DNA of 64,000 nt from Xylanibacter ruminicola (lineage in GTDB: Bacteria; Bacteroidota; Bacteroidia; Bacteroidales; Bacteroidaceae), in contig NZ_FRBD01000015.1 in assembly GCF_900142525.1 (NCBI RefSeq), positions 1 to 64,000 on the forward strand, in the 5' to 3' direction. The position numbers and the translations under genes were made by a program. The notes below the pieces were generated by a model. It was not told where the DNA came from. It saw nothing but the letters and a program-made list of their open reading frames with translations, and did no database searches. Positions 1-8,624 of this stretch are shown piece after piece. Each line of letters opens with the position of its first letter. The first letter of the stretch is position 1.

Positions 1-1998
1 CTCCATCATGCAGGACTGAGGTCCTACTGTGCATCCATGGCCGATGTCCTTAGTTTGACAAGATCAGATAGAATAAGCCTTCACCGCCCCTTCACATTCG
101 ACGCACACATACAGGACTTGTTCCCGCCGTTGACCGTAGGTGCCAGTGTGCATATTATTCCAGAGACGATACGACGTGACATAGAAGGCATCAAGATCTT
201 TGTTCATGAAAATGGAATCACCGGTGGTAGTTACACAACCTCTTTAGGCGCGCTGCTGCTTGAGGGCACTCCCCTTCCACTACGCTACATGACACTGACG
301 GGTGAGAAGATGGCAGGTCTGGTTTGTGGTGATGTACAGCTGTTCAACGGCTATGGGCCGACGGAATGTACAGACCTTATCTCGATATTCCGTTTGGAGA
401 AAGGCATCGTGTATGACAACATTCCTATTGGACGTCCCATGGCAAACAGCTGGTGTTTCATTACGGATCAATACGGACATCTTTTGCCATGCGGCATGGC
501 GGGCGAACTGTGCTTTGCCTCCGTACAGGTAGGCCGTGGGTACTGGCAGTTGCCGGAGCAAACTGCTAAAGTGTTTGCCGACTGTCCGTTCATAGAGAAA
601 GATGCATGGGGACGGAAGATGCGGATGTACCGCACCGGCGACCTTTGCCGCTGGAACGAGCAGGGAGAGCTAGAATATCTCGGCCGCATTGACAATCAGG
701 TGAAGCTGAGAGGCTTCCGCATTGAGTTAGGTGAGATAGAAAGCCGGATGATGAAGTATGACGGCATCCATCAGGCTGTGGCTTCGGTTTATGATGGACA
801 GCTGCTTTGCCTGTACTATACTGCAGACAGCGATATAGACGAAGGTACTCTGAAGGAATTCCTTGCACAATCGCTGCCTGATTATATGGTACCTGCTGCT
901 TACATCCATTTGGACGAGTTGCCACTAACCCCCAACGGCAAGATAGACAGACGTAGGCTGAATGAGCAGAACAATCCAATACAGTCTGCCGACATGCAAC
1001 AAGTAAGTCCTTGTAACAAAATAGAGGAAACACTATTGGAGATTGCTCACGACGTACTTGGCCGGGAGGATTTTGGCGTAACAGATAATTTGAAACTATT
1101 GGGAATGAATTCCATTCATGCCATGCGGATTGCTATTCGCGCACAGCAAAAGGGATATGCCATCCGAGTTGCAGAATTGATCAAATACCAGACCATCCGT
1201 CAACTCCATGTAGATGGCATCTCCATGTCGCGCTGGCTCAATGTGCAGGATAAGGGGAAACCCATAGTGGTGTATGTGCTAGGTATCTCTGGAGAGACGG
1301 AAAGCTGTCATTTGATGCAGGAATTACAAGACAAATACCGCGTCTTACTTTTCGAAAATCTGACAGAAATTTATACAAGTCTGTCAGACAAGAATGTTGA
1401 TATGTTGATGGATGACTACTTGTCAATACTTCACAAAGAACTGAATGGAGAAGGTGTCCACGCCTTCATTGGACACAGTTTTGGTGGAGAAATGGCTTAC
1501 AGGCTTGCAGGCAGATGGAGCCTACTGTCCGATTGGAGGACACAAGTCGTTGTTCTTGACAATGTGCCATGGACTGATAGCATGGAAAATTTCTGGAAGT
1601 TATTAAAGGACAGGATTGATGACAAGCATCTGACGTTACCTAAAACAGTAGCTGAACTTTTGGAGATGTCTATACTGATTAAAGATATTGTAATTCAGAT
1701 GAGGAGAACTTCAAATGTATGTCCTAGTTATGATTTACCAATTCATCTGTTTGTGAGTACAAAACATTCAGGTATAGATGATGTCTTTAATTATATCAAT
1801 GAAATGGATACAGAAGAGAATAGGACAGTTCTTTCAGAAATTTTAGATACTGATGATATGGCAAGAACCATAGATGTAGAAGGAATGTGGCATAAGAATC
1901 ATAAGGGATCCTTAACCGTAAGCTACATTCCAGATACGCACATGGGGATGCTGAAAAAGGAATATATTAGTTTATACTTAGATTCTCTAACCCTATAA
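1..1998 (+). CDS. Nonribosomal peptide synthetase, C-terminal part (A-PCP-TE), 5' truncated by window edge
   Basis: The reading frame is open from base 1 and the first ATG at 37 is internal, so the start lies outside the window. In order it shows an adenylation domain from core A4 (FTFDAHIQDLF) through A5 (NGYGPTE), A7 (YRTGDL), A8 (RGFRIELGEIE) and A10 (NGKIDR). A carrier domain follows, whose phosphopantetheine Ser lies in GMNSIHAMR (codon 1111-1113). A type I thioesterase with GHSFGG (Ser codon 1477-1479) and a late His in PDTHMG ends the protein. This is the termination module of a peptide assembly line: it activates and loads the last residue and releases the product by hydrolysis or cyclisation. 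By eye the pocket residues read roughly D-A-Q-S-T-T-G-D-L; I do not recognise the substrate. The last ~350 bases look more AT-rich than the rest. Confidence 0.92.
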   Translation, partial: LHHAGLRSYCASMADVLSLTRSDRISLHRPFTFDAHIQDLFPPLTVGASVHIIPETIRRDIEGIKIFVHENGITGGSYTTSLGALLLEGTPLPLRYMTLTGEKMAGLVCGDVQLFNGYGPTECTDLISIFRLEKGIVYDNIPIGRPMANSWCFITDQYGHLLPCGMAGELCFASVQVGRGYWQLPEQTAKVFADCPFIEKDAWGRKMRMYRTGDLCRWNEQGELEYLGRIDNQVKLRGFRIELGEIESRMMKYDGIHQAVASVYDGQLLCLYYTADSDIDEGTLKEFLAQSLPDYMVPAAYIHLDELPLTPNGKIDRRRLNEQNNPIQSADMQQVSPCNKIEETLLEIAHDVLGREDFGVTDNLKLLGMNSIHAMRIAIRAQQKGYAIRVAELIKYQTIRQLHVDGISMSRWLNVQDKGKPIVVYVLGISGETESCHLMQELQDKYRVLLFENLTEIYTSLSDKNVDMLMDDYLSILHKELNGEGVHAFIGHSFGGEMAYRLAGRWSLLSDWRTQVVVLDNVPWTDSMENFWKLLKDRIDDKHLTLPKTVAELLEMSILIKDIVIQMRRTSNVCPSYDLPIHLFVSTKHSGIDDVFNYINEMDTEENRTVLSEILDTDDMARTIDVEGMWHKNHKGSLTVSYIPDTHMGMLKKEYISLYLDSLTL

Positions 1999-2517
1999 AG
2001 TTATTATTATGGCGAATTATTCATCAATTTATAGTGAAATGGAATCGTAAGTCCGGTCTCTACACGGACAACCAATCATATCTGAATCCTTTTGCACTTG
2101 CTGACGGATGAGAAACAGACTTTGCGGCTCAAAGACAGCATAAAGCCCCTATAATGCTTGACGGGGTAAGGGGAAACTGGGCGAGGACAACACGTAATTG
2201 CACCTGTCGTGGCTGGAGATTCCGCAGATGGAGGGCAAGACGGCAAAATTAGTCCGCATGACTATTAGTTGCGGATTTTGGAGAATTAACGCCGCTCGAG
2301 CTCTGCTCGCTTGCTACCAAAGGGACGCAAGAATTCGGCCTAAAATAAAGGTAAAACGGGGAAAAATGAGGAAGTACGAAAATGAGGGTAACGCAAATCA
2401 GGGCAGAACACATTTGCACACGAAACTCCAATTGAAGCAGAAATGAAAATTAAGTATCCATGGGGCTGAGCAGTCATGATAGCGCCGAAATGATAGGAAT
2501 GCTAATTAAATGAATGT
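1999..2517. other. Gene-poor stretch of 519 bases
   Basis: No convincing gene is seen. Short open frames exist on both strands (for example 2198-2446 + and 2249-2431 -), but their products are low-complexity or Arg/Ser-rich with no recognisable domain. A mixed-composition segment around 2255-2345 is GC-richer than its flanks and may be a decayed repeat or gene piece. The stretch separates the synthetase gene from the DKNYY gene. Confidence 0.5.
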
Positions 2518-3954
2518 ATGGAGCGAGAAATGACAGATAATTCCCAACCAAAAGGATTAGCTGCTCGCATATTGGGAGAGCAGCCTACAGGTCTTCAGAA
2601 AACATTTTTCTGGCTTATGATCCTATCGCTCACGTTGTGGCCGTTATTGTTCTTCGTGTCTTTATTCTTCTTCGATGCTCCTATCCGTACGACTGTTGAC
2701 GAAATCAGCCGTTGGGGTATGGTGCTGACCATTTGGCTTTATCCCCTCTATTTGCTGCCCTTAATGAGATCGTGGTTCCAATTGTCAAAATGTCTGCGGG
2801 CAACCTGGCTTTTCTATCTATGCCCTCTGATACCTATTATTATATTCTTCTCGTTTGTGGAATTAGCTTCAAGTGAATACGCAGCGAAGAAACCTAAAGG
2901 ATATGATCCTGCAACTTTCGAACGCTTAAACGAATCATTCGCAAAAGACATCAATCATGTATATTTTTATAATGAGATTCTGGAAGATGCGAATCCAAAA
3001 ACTTTCCGCGCTTTAGACGAAGATTATTCAGCTGATAGTCGGCATGTCTGGTATAGAAAAGATATTATCGAGGGGGCCAATCCACAGACTTTTGTAGCAC
3101 CAGAGAAAAACAACTCTCTTGATATTTCTATCGATCTTGCTCATGATGACCACGATTATTATAACCAGAACAATCCTCTTCACGTTGCAGATATGGGCAG
3201 TTTCAAGCGGATAGATGGCAGTTGGGCTGTGGATCGTCAGAATGTCTATTATATTGGACTTGAAGCCGAAATAGGAAAAGACATTGTGCCTATAGGAGAT
3301 TTCCGCACGTTCAGGGTCTTGAATGATTTCTATGCAGCTGATGCTAAATATGTGTATTACAAGAATAAGGTAGTAGAAGGGGCTGACCCAAAGACTTTTG
3401 TCGTGCTGGATGGTGGAAATGACTATGGACAAGATAAAAATCGCGTCTATTATCAAGATTGTGGAACAACAATACGAAACCTCGATGCTTTGAAGCACAG
3501 GAATATGGGCAACGGCCTGTATGAGACATTCCATACCGATGGTAAGACGGTATATAATCCTGAGCTGATGGCAATGCCCGTTGGCACAGACTTTTCGACT
3601 ATCCACAGGGTAGAACGTTATCGCGACTGGTATGCAGACAAAAACCGGGTTTACTATGAAAACCGTCTTTTACCTGAAGCCAACCCCCAGGCATTCAAGG
3701 TCTTTCCGATACACTATGTGTCAAAGGATTATGTGTCAAACAATAATAAAGATTTCGATTACTCCTATGACGGAAATCGCGTATATTATCGTGATTCATT
3801 AATGCATGGAGTAGATGTCGCCTCCTTCATTTGTGGCTATGATTATGTTGACTCCATTTCATTTGCCTTCGACAAGAACCGTTATTATCAGGGGAGGCCC
3901 AATCCGCGTCTCGAAAAACTTCGTCAAGGCAAATGTCGAGTTGACAGCGAATGA
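2518..3954 (+). CDS. DKNYY-repeat membrane protein
   Basis: The 478-residue product has an N-terminal membrane part with three hydrophobic segments (about residues 28-50, 68-88 and 99-118). A long soluble part follows, made of repeats of about 35-45 residues with the pattern Y/F-A-x-D-x-x-x-V-Y-Y and E-x-A-N-P-x-T-F. Examples are SADSRHVWYRKDIIEGANPQ and AADAKYVYYKNKVVEGADPK. This is the DKNYY domain pattern, common in Bacteroidota and fusobacterial surface proteins; the function is unknown. Four to seven units can be counted depending on strictness. The second ATG at 2530, with GGAG seven bases before it, is an equally good start. The gene is convergent with the AbiEi-like gene 21 bases away. 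Confidence 0.8.
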   Translation: MEREMTDNSQPKGLAARILGEQPTGLQKTFFWLMILSLTLWPLLFFVSLFFFDAPIRTTVDEISRWGMVLTIWLYPLYLLPLMRSWFQLSKCLRATWLFYLCPLIPIIIFFSFVELASSEYAAKKPKGYDPATFERLNESFAKDINHVYFYNEILEDANPKTFRALDEDYSADSRHVWYRKDIIEGANPQTFVAPEKNNSLDISIDLAHDDHDYYNQNNPLHVADMGSFKRIDGSWAVDRQNVYYIGLEAEIGKDIVPIGDFRTFRVLNDFYAADAKYVYYKNKVVEGADPKTFVVLDGGNDYGQDKNRVYYQDCGTTIRNLDALKHRNMGNGLYETFHTDGKTVYNPELMAMPVGTDFSTIHRVERYRDWYADKNRVYYENRLLPEANPQAFKVFPIHYVSKDYVSNNNKDFDYSYDGNRVYYRDSLMHGVDVASFICGYDYVDSISFAFDKNRYYQGRPNPRLEKLRQGKCRVDSE

Positions 3955-3975
3955 TTGACATAGCTGTTCTGTTAA

Positions 3976-4779
3976 TCATATATCATCTGTTTCTATTTGA
4001 ACGTTTATATTTATCTTCCATCGGCTATCCCTGTTTGATGGATTATCTTCTGCTGATGTACTTAAAGGCTTATATACCATGTGGACAGACTTAGAATACA
4101 ACTGTTCGTAGAGTTCATCCGCTAAGGTAGTCTCATCTATGATTTTTTCCAATATATAACCAAGTCGTTGCCATGTAACAGTTTTGACATAAGACATAAT
4201 CAGCCGAAACTGGTTACGAATGTCTATTTGCTCAGCCAGTTCTTCAAGGATGGTAGCCACTCTTGAAAGTCCACCCACATGCTGTTGATATTGGATAAGG
4301 TCAGCAGCCGTCAAGAGTGGATTGGAGATGCGGATGGTTCCAGTTTCGGTATTCTTAATAATGAAAGCCTCCTCTGGTAATCTGTCACGATAGAACCAAT
4401 CAATGGTTACATTACGAGTTGAAACTACCCGACGCTTTGGAAAAGTTGTCATGACAGAGAACTGTTGGGGACGCTGGTGAGCTGCACCAAGATGTTCTGC
4501 CGCACTAAGCATACAGACATAGTAAGGCTTGCCAAGATAGGACATCAACTGGTCAATATAATAGTTTGCAGGAATGGAACCTCTTAAAATGTAATGAACA
4601 GGGAAAATAACATAGAATCCCCTGTAAACGTTAGCAATGGTTTTATTAGCGCAAAGCCTTGAAAGTTCATTCTGAAGAATCTGCTCAGAAGAATACATAC
4701 CAGTATTTCTCACATCCTCAATGGAGAACGTGGGATAACCATGTATAGCTCTGTCCTTTATCCACTTTTGAAGAGTCAT
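3976..4779 (-). CDS. AbiEi-family antitoxin-like transcriptional regulator, orphan
   Basis: The 267-residue protein has the layout of AbiEi antitoxins. An N-terminal winged-helix part is seen at about residues 17-60 (FSIEDVRNTG, LSRLCANKTI, YRGFYVI). A central part follows with YYIDQLMSYLGKPYYVCMLS and AAEHLGAAHQRP, and then the late motif ISNPLLTAADLIQY. AbiEi proteins normally repress their own operon and oppose the nucleotidyltransferase toxin AbiEii. No AbiEii gene is present: downstream (lower coordinates) lies the convergent DKNYY gene, and upstream only a gene remnant. It is therefore either a solitary regulator or the survivor of a lost toxin-antitoxin pair. Family assignment is confident; function without a partner is open. 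Confidence 0.78.
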   Translation of the reverse strand: MTLQKWIKDRAIHGYPTFSIEDVRNTGMYSSEQILQNELSRLCANKTIANVYRGFYVIFPVHYILRGSIPANYYIDQLMSYLGKPYYVCMLSAAEHLGAAHQRPQQFSVMTTFPKRRVVSTRNVTIDWFYRDRLPEEAFIIKNTETGTIRISNPLLTAADLIQYQQHVGGLSRVATILEELAEQIDIRNQFRLIMSYVKTVTWQRLGYILEKIIDETTLADELYEQLYSKSVHMVYKPLSTSAEDNPSNRDSRWKININVQIETDDI

Positions 4780-4796
4780 GTCAATACTTTTTGGTG

Positions 4797-4804
4797 CAAA
4801 TATA
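4797..4804 (-). promoter_or_regulatory. -7 box of the AbiEi-like gene
   Basis: On the minus strand this reads TATATTTG, a match to the Bacteroidota -7 consensus TAnnTTTG, 17 bases before the start codon at 4779. No good TTTG lies at the expected -33 spacing. Confidence 0.5.
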
Positions 4805-4923
4805 ATAAAATTTTTATTATTAACGAGTTTTGATAAGCAAAAATGTGCTTTTCTTTTATATTTTTTAAGGAGTGGTGGACATAATATCCTCCAATTTACT
4901 AATCTTTTTCATAAAAACAATGA

Positions 4924-5088
4924 CATAATACTTCATCCGATTCTCATAGTTTCGTAATTTTCGACGCGACTGCACCATCCGAAGGAAACGTCTGCACCAA
5001 AGCTCAGGTAGCAGCCGCCAAGGCCAAGGGATGGGAGGCTTTTTACGATGACGGCGAAAATTGGATAGTATATGAAGGCAGCGAGTAG
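4924..5088 (+). pseudogene. Remnant: C-terminal tail of a secreted repeat (leucine-rich-type) protein
   Basis: From 4924 to the TAG at 5086-5088 the plus strand encodes 54 codons without an ATG, directly preceded in frame by TGA (4921-4923). The piece reads FDATAPSEGNVCTKAQ, then AAAKAKGWEAFYDDGENW, then IVYEGSE and stop. The pattern VCT-x-AQ-x-x-AAKAKGW, followed by an aromatic-Asp-Gly-x-x-W segment and a short tail, resembles the ends of large secreted leucine-rich-repeat proteins of Prevotella and Bacteroides. It has no start, no signal peptide and no repeat region, so I read it as the 3' scar of a deleted gene. The attribution to that family is from memory of its pattern, not from a search. 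Confidence 0.6.
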
Positions 5089-5098
5089 AGACTGACAG

Positions 5099-6904
5099 CT
5101 ACGACTGCAACCTCGTCGAGTTGCTCTTCTTGATGGGAATGTCGAAGATGAAGCGGGTGCCCTCGTGATAGTCGGCATCGTACCAGATGTCACCACCCAA
5201 GAGTTTTACGATGACCTTACAAACGGATAGGCCAAGACCTACCAGCTTCACGTTGTTGCCCATCTCGCGGAAGGTGTCGAAGATGTGTTCGCGGCGCTCG
5301 GGAGGGATGCCCTGACCGGTATCGGTAACGCTGATGCGAACCATGCCGCCATACTCGGTACAAGCCACGGTGATGACGCCCTTCTCGGTGTACTGAACGG
5401 CATTCTCCAACAGATGGCGAAGCAGCGTTTCGAGCGCCTCCTGATTGGTCTCTACCACGAAATCGTCGGTCAGATCGCTCTCGAAGAACATACGCACACC
5501 TTGATTACTGCGCGCACGCATTGAGTCGACCATGTGACGGCAGATGTGATTAGGCGATAGCGTGTAGTTGACGGGCAGCGACTTCTTACTCTCGTAGAGC
5601 GACAACTCAGCCAGTTCGTCGATGAGTTTGGTGATGGACTTAGAACTGTTCTTGATCATACTGCTAAGCTGTTGGCGCTCGTCGGCCTGAAGCTCATACT
5701 CCTTGGTGCCCAGAATCTCGCTGAAGCCCTGAATAGGATTAAGCGGCGCGCGCAGCTCGTTGGTGATGTTGGTGATAAACTCGTTCTTCATGTCGAAGGC
5801 TTTCTCGGCTTGCTTGCGAGCCTTGTCGAGCTTGGCATTCTCGCGCTCCAGGCGGCGTATGCGCACCCTGTGGACAAAGATGAACGCGGCCAGCACCAAC
5901 AGCACTACACCTATTATAATAAAGGTAATAACGTAGCGCAGCTGGGCGTTCTCCTCCTCCAGCATATTCTGCTCAAGCTTCATGCGCTCGTTGTTCATCT
6001 GAACATAGCAGCTGGCAACCACATTGCCGTGCGACACAAGCACGATAGAGTCGTTAATCTTCTTGAACTTAGCCATATACTCGTAGGCCTTGGCATCATC
6101 GCCCATGCGGTGATAGATAATAGCCATACGCTCGGCACGGGTCTCTGGCGAGAGGTCTTTACAGAGTTGCAAAGCCTCATTGTAATTACCATTCAGTATG
6201 TGATGATTAACCTCGACTACGGGTTCGATGGTGCCGATGCCGTCGGTCTTTTTCAGCTCCATCAGCACATTGTAGATGCTATCGTAGAGCTCCTTGTTAT
6301 TCTTGTTGAAGGCAAACTGACTGATGCGATAGAGTGCCCTACCCTTGTGGATGGGCGCCACGTTGGGCTCGGCCAGAATCTGGCGGGCAAACTTCAGTCC
6401 GGCCTTCTGATCCTTGCGGTGGTTGGCTATCTTCATCAGCTCCTGCAGATCGTCGCCGGCACTCTCGCCCGGGAAGTACTTGTGGCGGAAGTCGACCGCC
6501 TTCAGGAAGGTTTCCTCGGCCAGCTGGTAATCCTGTTTCTGCAGCGCATTGACGGCGCGGATGTGCAGGGCTACATAGTTGCCCCAAAGGCTGTTCTGCG
6601 ATACAGCATAGTCGGCCAGACGGCCTACTATCTCCTCGGCCTTACCATAGTCCTGATGGGTGGCCTCGTAGGTACTCTGATGGCCCCAAGCGGTATAGAA
6701 CAATCGCTCGTTGCCCTGCTTCTTACTCTCGGCCTTGACTTGCTCTGAAACCTCGATAAACTTATCGCGCTCGGGGGTACTGATAAGTTTCAACATCTCT
6801 GCCTGAAGCTTGTCAAGCTTATCGGCGCCTGCACCTGCGGCCTTAGCGGCGGGACTAACTAGCGTAAAAACGGTTAATAGCAATAGATAAAAATAACGGT
6901 TCAT
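5099..6904 (-). CDS. TPR sensor histidine-kinase-like protein lacking the phospho-acceptor His
   Basis: I start at 6904 because the product then begins with a signal peptide (MNRYFYLLLLTVFTL to about residue 22); the longer frame to 6973 adds 23 residues before it. The 601-residue protein has helical TPR-like repeats (about 25-300) and a transmembrane segment at 324-343. A coiled linker and a DHp/H-box at 374-395 follow, then a complete HATPase domain: N-box LLENAVQY, G1 VTDTGQGIP, F-box IFDTF and G2 VGLGLSV. The H-box reads ITNELRAPLNP, so the residue normally His is Asn382 (codon 5759-5761, AAC). ATP binding looks intact, but canonical autophosphorylation should be impossible. The gene is divergent from the sensor at 7026. 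Confidence 0.88.
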   Translation of the reverse strand: MNRYFYLLLLTVFTLVSPAAKAAGAGADKLDKLQAEMLKLISTPERDKFIEVSEQVKAESKKQGNERLFYTAWGHQSTYEATHQDYGKAEEIVGRLADYAVSQNSLWGNYVALHIRAVNALQKQDYQLAEETFLKAVDFRHKYFPGESAGDDLQELMKIANHRKDQKAGLKFARQILAEPNVAPIHKGRALYRISQFAFNKNNKELYDSIYNVLMELKKTDGIGTIEPVVEVNHHILNGNYNEALQLCKDLSPETRAERMAIIYHRMGDDAKAYEYMAKFKKINDSIVLVSHGNVVASCYVQMNNERMKLEQNMLEEENAQLRYVITFIIIGVVLLVLAAFIFVHRVRIRRLERENAKLDKARKQAEKAFDMKNEFITNITNELRAPLNPIQGFSEILGTKEYELQADERQQLSSMIKNSSKSITKLIDELAELSLYESKKSLPVNYTLSPNHICRHMVDSMRARSNQGVRMFFESDLTDDFVVETNQEALETLLRHLLENAVQYTEKGVITVACTEYGGMVRISVTDTGQGIPPERREHIFDTFREMGNNVKLVGLGLSVCKVIVKLLGGDIWYDADYHEGTRFIFDIPIKKSNSTRLQS

Positions 6905-6930
6905 AATACATGGATTAGTGATTACGGAGG

Positions 6931-6938
6931 CAAATATA
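6931..6938 (-). promoter_or_regulatory. -7 box of the TPR kinase-like gene
   Basis: The minus strand reads TATATTTG, matching TAnnTTTG, 26 bases upstream of the chosen start at 6904. This supports 6904 as the start, since 6973 lies upstream of this box. Confidence 0.5.
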
Positions 6939-6982
6939 CAAAAAAATTTGGTTTTTTGCTTGCATTTAATCAAAAAATAGCG

Positions 6983-6990
6983 TAACTTTG
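6983..6990 (+). promoter_or_regulatory. -7 box of the 7026 sensor operon
   Basis: The sequence TAACTTTG matches TAnnTTTG and lies 35 bases before the ATG at 7026. CTTG at 6959-6962 is a 3/4 match to the -33 TTTG with a 20-base spacer. Confidence 0.55.
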
Positions 6991-7025
6991 CAGAATATAA
7001 TGAACTAATTACCTATTAACACTGT

Positions 7026-8624
7026 ATGTTACGACTTTTGATAATCATACTATGCTTTACGCTCTACCTGCCCACCACGAAGGCCCAAACGGGCGGCCAG
7101 AGATATTACACCGACGAAAACCCGCTGGTGTTTGAACACTCGTATAATCTGTATCCGTACTCGTATATTAACGACGAGGGCAAGCCCGAAGGCTACTTTA
7201 TCGACATCATCGACATGCTGATGAAGGAGATGGGAATACCCTACGTGATAGAGCTGAAACCGCAAAAAGAAGCGCTGAAAGACCTGAAGGCGGGTAAAGC
7301 CGACCTAGCGATAGGATTGGGTGACATCTACGACGAGCAGTTTGGCCACTACGGCCGCATCACGCTGACGTTGCTCACCCAGAGCATCGTAACCCCACGA
7401 GGCAAGGCGGTGAAGGTGAAGAACTTTAGCGACCTAAGAAACGAGAAGGTAACGGTACAGGACTCGAGCATGGTGCACCACCTGATGGTGGACTACGGAT
7501 GGGCCGACAACGCCATAGTAAGTAAGGAGATAAGCGAGGAGATACGCGAGATAAACGAGAAAGGCGAAGGACAGATAGTGTGGAACACACCATCGCTGAA
7601 GTGGCTGATAAAGCACTACCAGCTGAATAATCTGAAGATTTCGCCCGTAAACATGCCTCACGGCGAGTGCAAGTTCATATCCAACGACCCATACATACTG
7701 GATATGATAGAGCGATTCTATGAATACAAGTACAGCGAGGGCAAGATAAAGGCACTGGAGGATAAGTGGTTTGACGAGCAGCCCGAGCCCGAAACCGAGG
7801 CGCAATGGCACTGGTATGTAGCCATATTAGGTGCGCTGCTGTTGCTGGGCGCCATCGTATATCTGCTGATAGAGGTGCGCCAGAACCGAAAGGCCACTCA
7901 GACCTACCACCAGATGACACAGAATCTGGCTAAGGTGGCCGAGCACAACAAATACAGATTCTGGACTTACTACGTAGACGAGCAGAAATACATATGGCGC
8001 GATGAGAACGGCAACGAGCTGTTTACATGCACCCCCGAGGAGTTTGCCAAGAGATACAACAAGAAAGACTACGACCTGCTGAAAGAGGCCATGGACCGAC
8101 TGATAAGAAAGAACATGGACTCCCACGGCCACATAGAAAGCGAGGAAGAGCTGGAGTTGAAAGCCCGCGACGAGGAGTTGGGCGACGAGAGGCTGCACGG
8201 ATTTGTGGTACACCTATCGGTGCTGAGTCGCAACCACCACGGCAAGCCTACCGTGATTATAGGAACCAAGAAAGACGTGACCAAGGAGATGGCACAGAAG
8301 GAGAAGAACCAGGAACTGTCGCTACGCCACCTGTCGTTGTTCTACAACAACGAATCGGGCATACTGTTATTCGACCAGAAGGGATACCTGCAAGATGCCA
8401 ACCAGAAGGCAGGCGAACTGCTGATGTGGGACATAGACCAGGCAGTAGAGAAGCACGTGCACATAAACACCATACTGGGAGCCAGCCACCAGATAAAAGA
8501 GCTGAGCGAGGCCGACGGCATGAAGGGCGTGATGAGCTGCGGTGCCGGAGTTGTGGACTACCAGGTGAAAAACATTATGAACGAGAACAACGAACTTATA
8601 GGACTTTACGTATTCTGCATATGA
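7026..8624 (+). CDS. Membrane sensor: SBP_bac_3 binding domain, TM, PAS-like domains, no kinase
   Basis: The 532-residue protein begins with a signal peptide (to about Ala20). A complete two-lobe amino-acid-type binding domain follows: lobe 1 motifs PYSYINDEGKPEGYFIDIID and LKAGKADLAIG, lobe 2 FSDLRNEKVTVQDSS, and the closing helix EGKIKALEDKWF near residue 248. A transmembrane helix is at 263-283. Two PAS-like segments follow in the cytosol (about 300-420 and 430-532). The layout matches the input half of BvgS-type hybrid kinases, but the gene stops before any DHp or ATPase domain. It must therefore signal through a partner. Its stop overlaps the start of the next gene (ATGA at 8621-8624), so the two are probably translationally coupled. 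The ligand is not known; amino acids are typical of the family. Confidence 0.82.
   Translation: MLRLLIIILCFTLYLPTTKAQTGGQRYYTDENPLVFEHSYNLYPYSYINDEGKPEGYFIDIIDMLMKEMGIPYVIELKPQKEALKDLKAGKADLAIGLGDIYDEQFGHYGRITLTLLTQSIVTPRGKAVKVKNFSDLRNEKVTVQDSSMVHHLMVDYGWADNAIVSKEISEEIREINEKGEGQIVWNTPSLKWLIKHYQLNNLKISPVNMPHGECKFISNDPYILDMIERFYEYKYSEGKIKALEDKWFDEQPEPETEAQWHWYVAILGALLLLGAIVYLLIEVRQNRKATQTYHQMTQNLAKVAEHNKYRFWTYYVDEQKYIWRDENGNELFTCTPEEFAKRYNKKDYDLLKEAMDRLIRKNMDSHGHIESEEELELKARDEELGDERLHGFVVHLSVLSRNHHGKPTVIIGTKKDVTKEMAQKEKNQELSLRHLSLFYNNESGILLFDQKGYLQDANQKAGELLMWDIDQAVEKHVHINTILGASHQIKELSEADGMKGVMSCGAGVVDYQVKNIMNENNELIGLYVFCI

Noticed and set aside
2198..2446. Short plus-strand open frame in the gene-poor stretch
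   Set aside because: No recognisable domain, no promoter box close by, and composition changes within it.
5672..6748. A 358-codon plus-strand frame antisense to the TPR kinase-like gene
   Set aside because: Opposite a real gene with conserved HATPase boxes; the product has only leucine-rich shadow composition.
8027..8620. Upstream extension of the single-lobe sensor gene
   Set aside because: It overlaps the conserved preceding gene in another frame, and the signal peptide begins at 8621.
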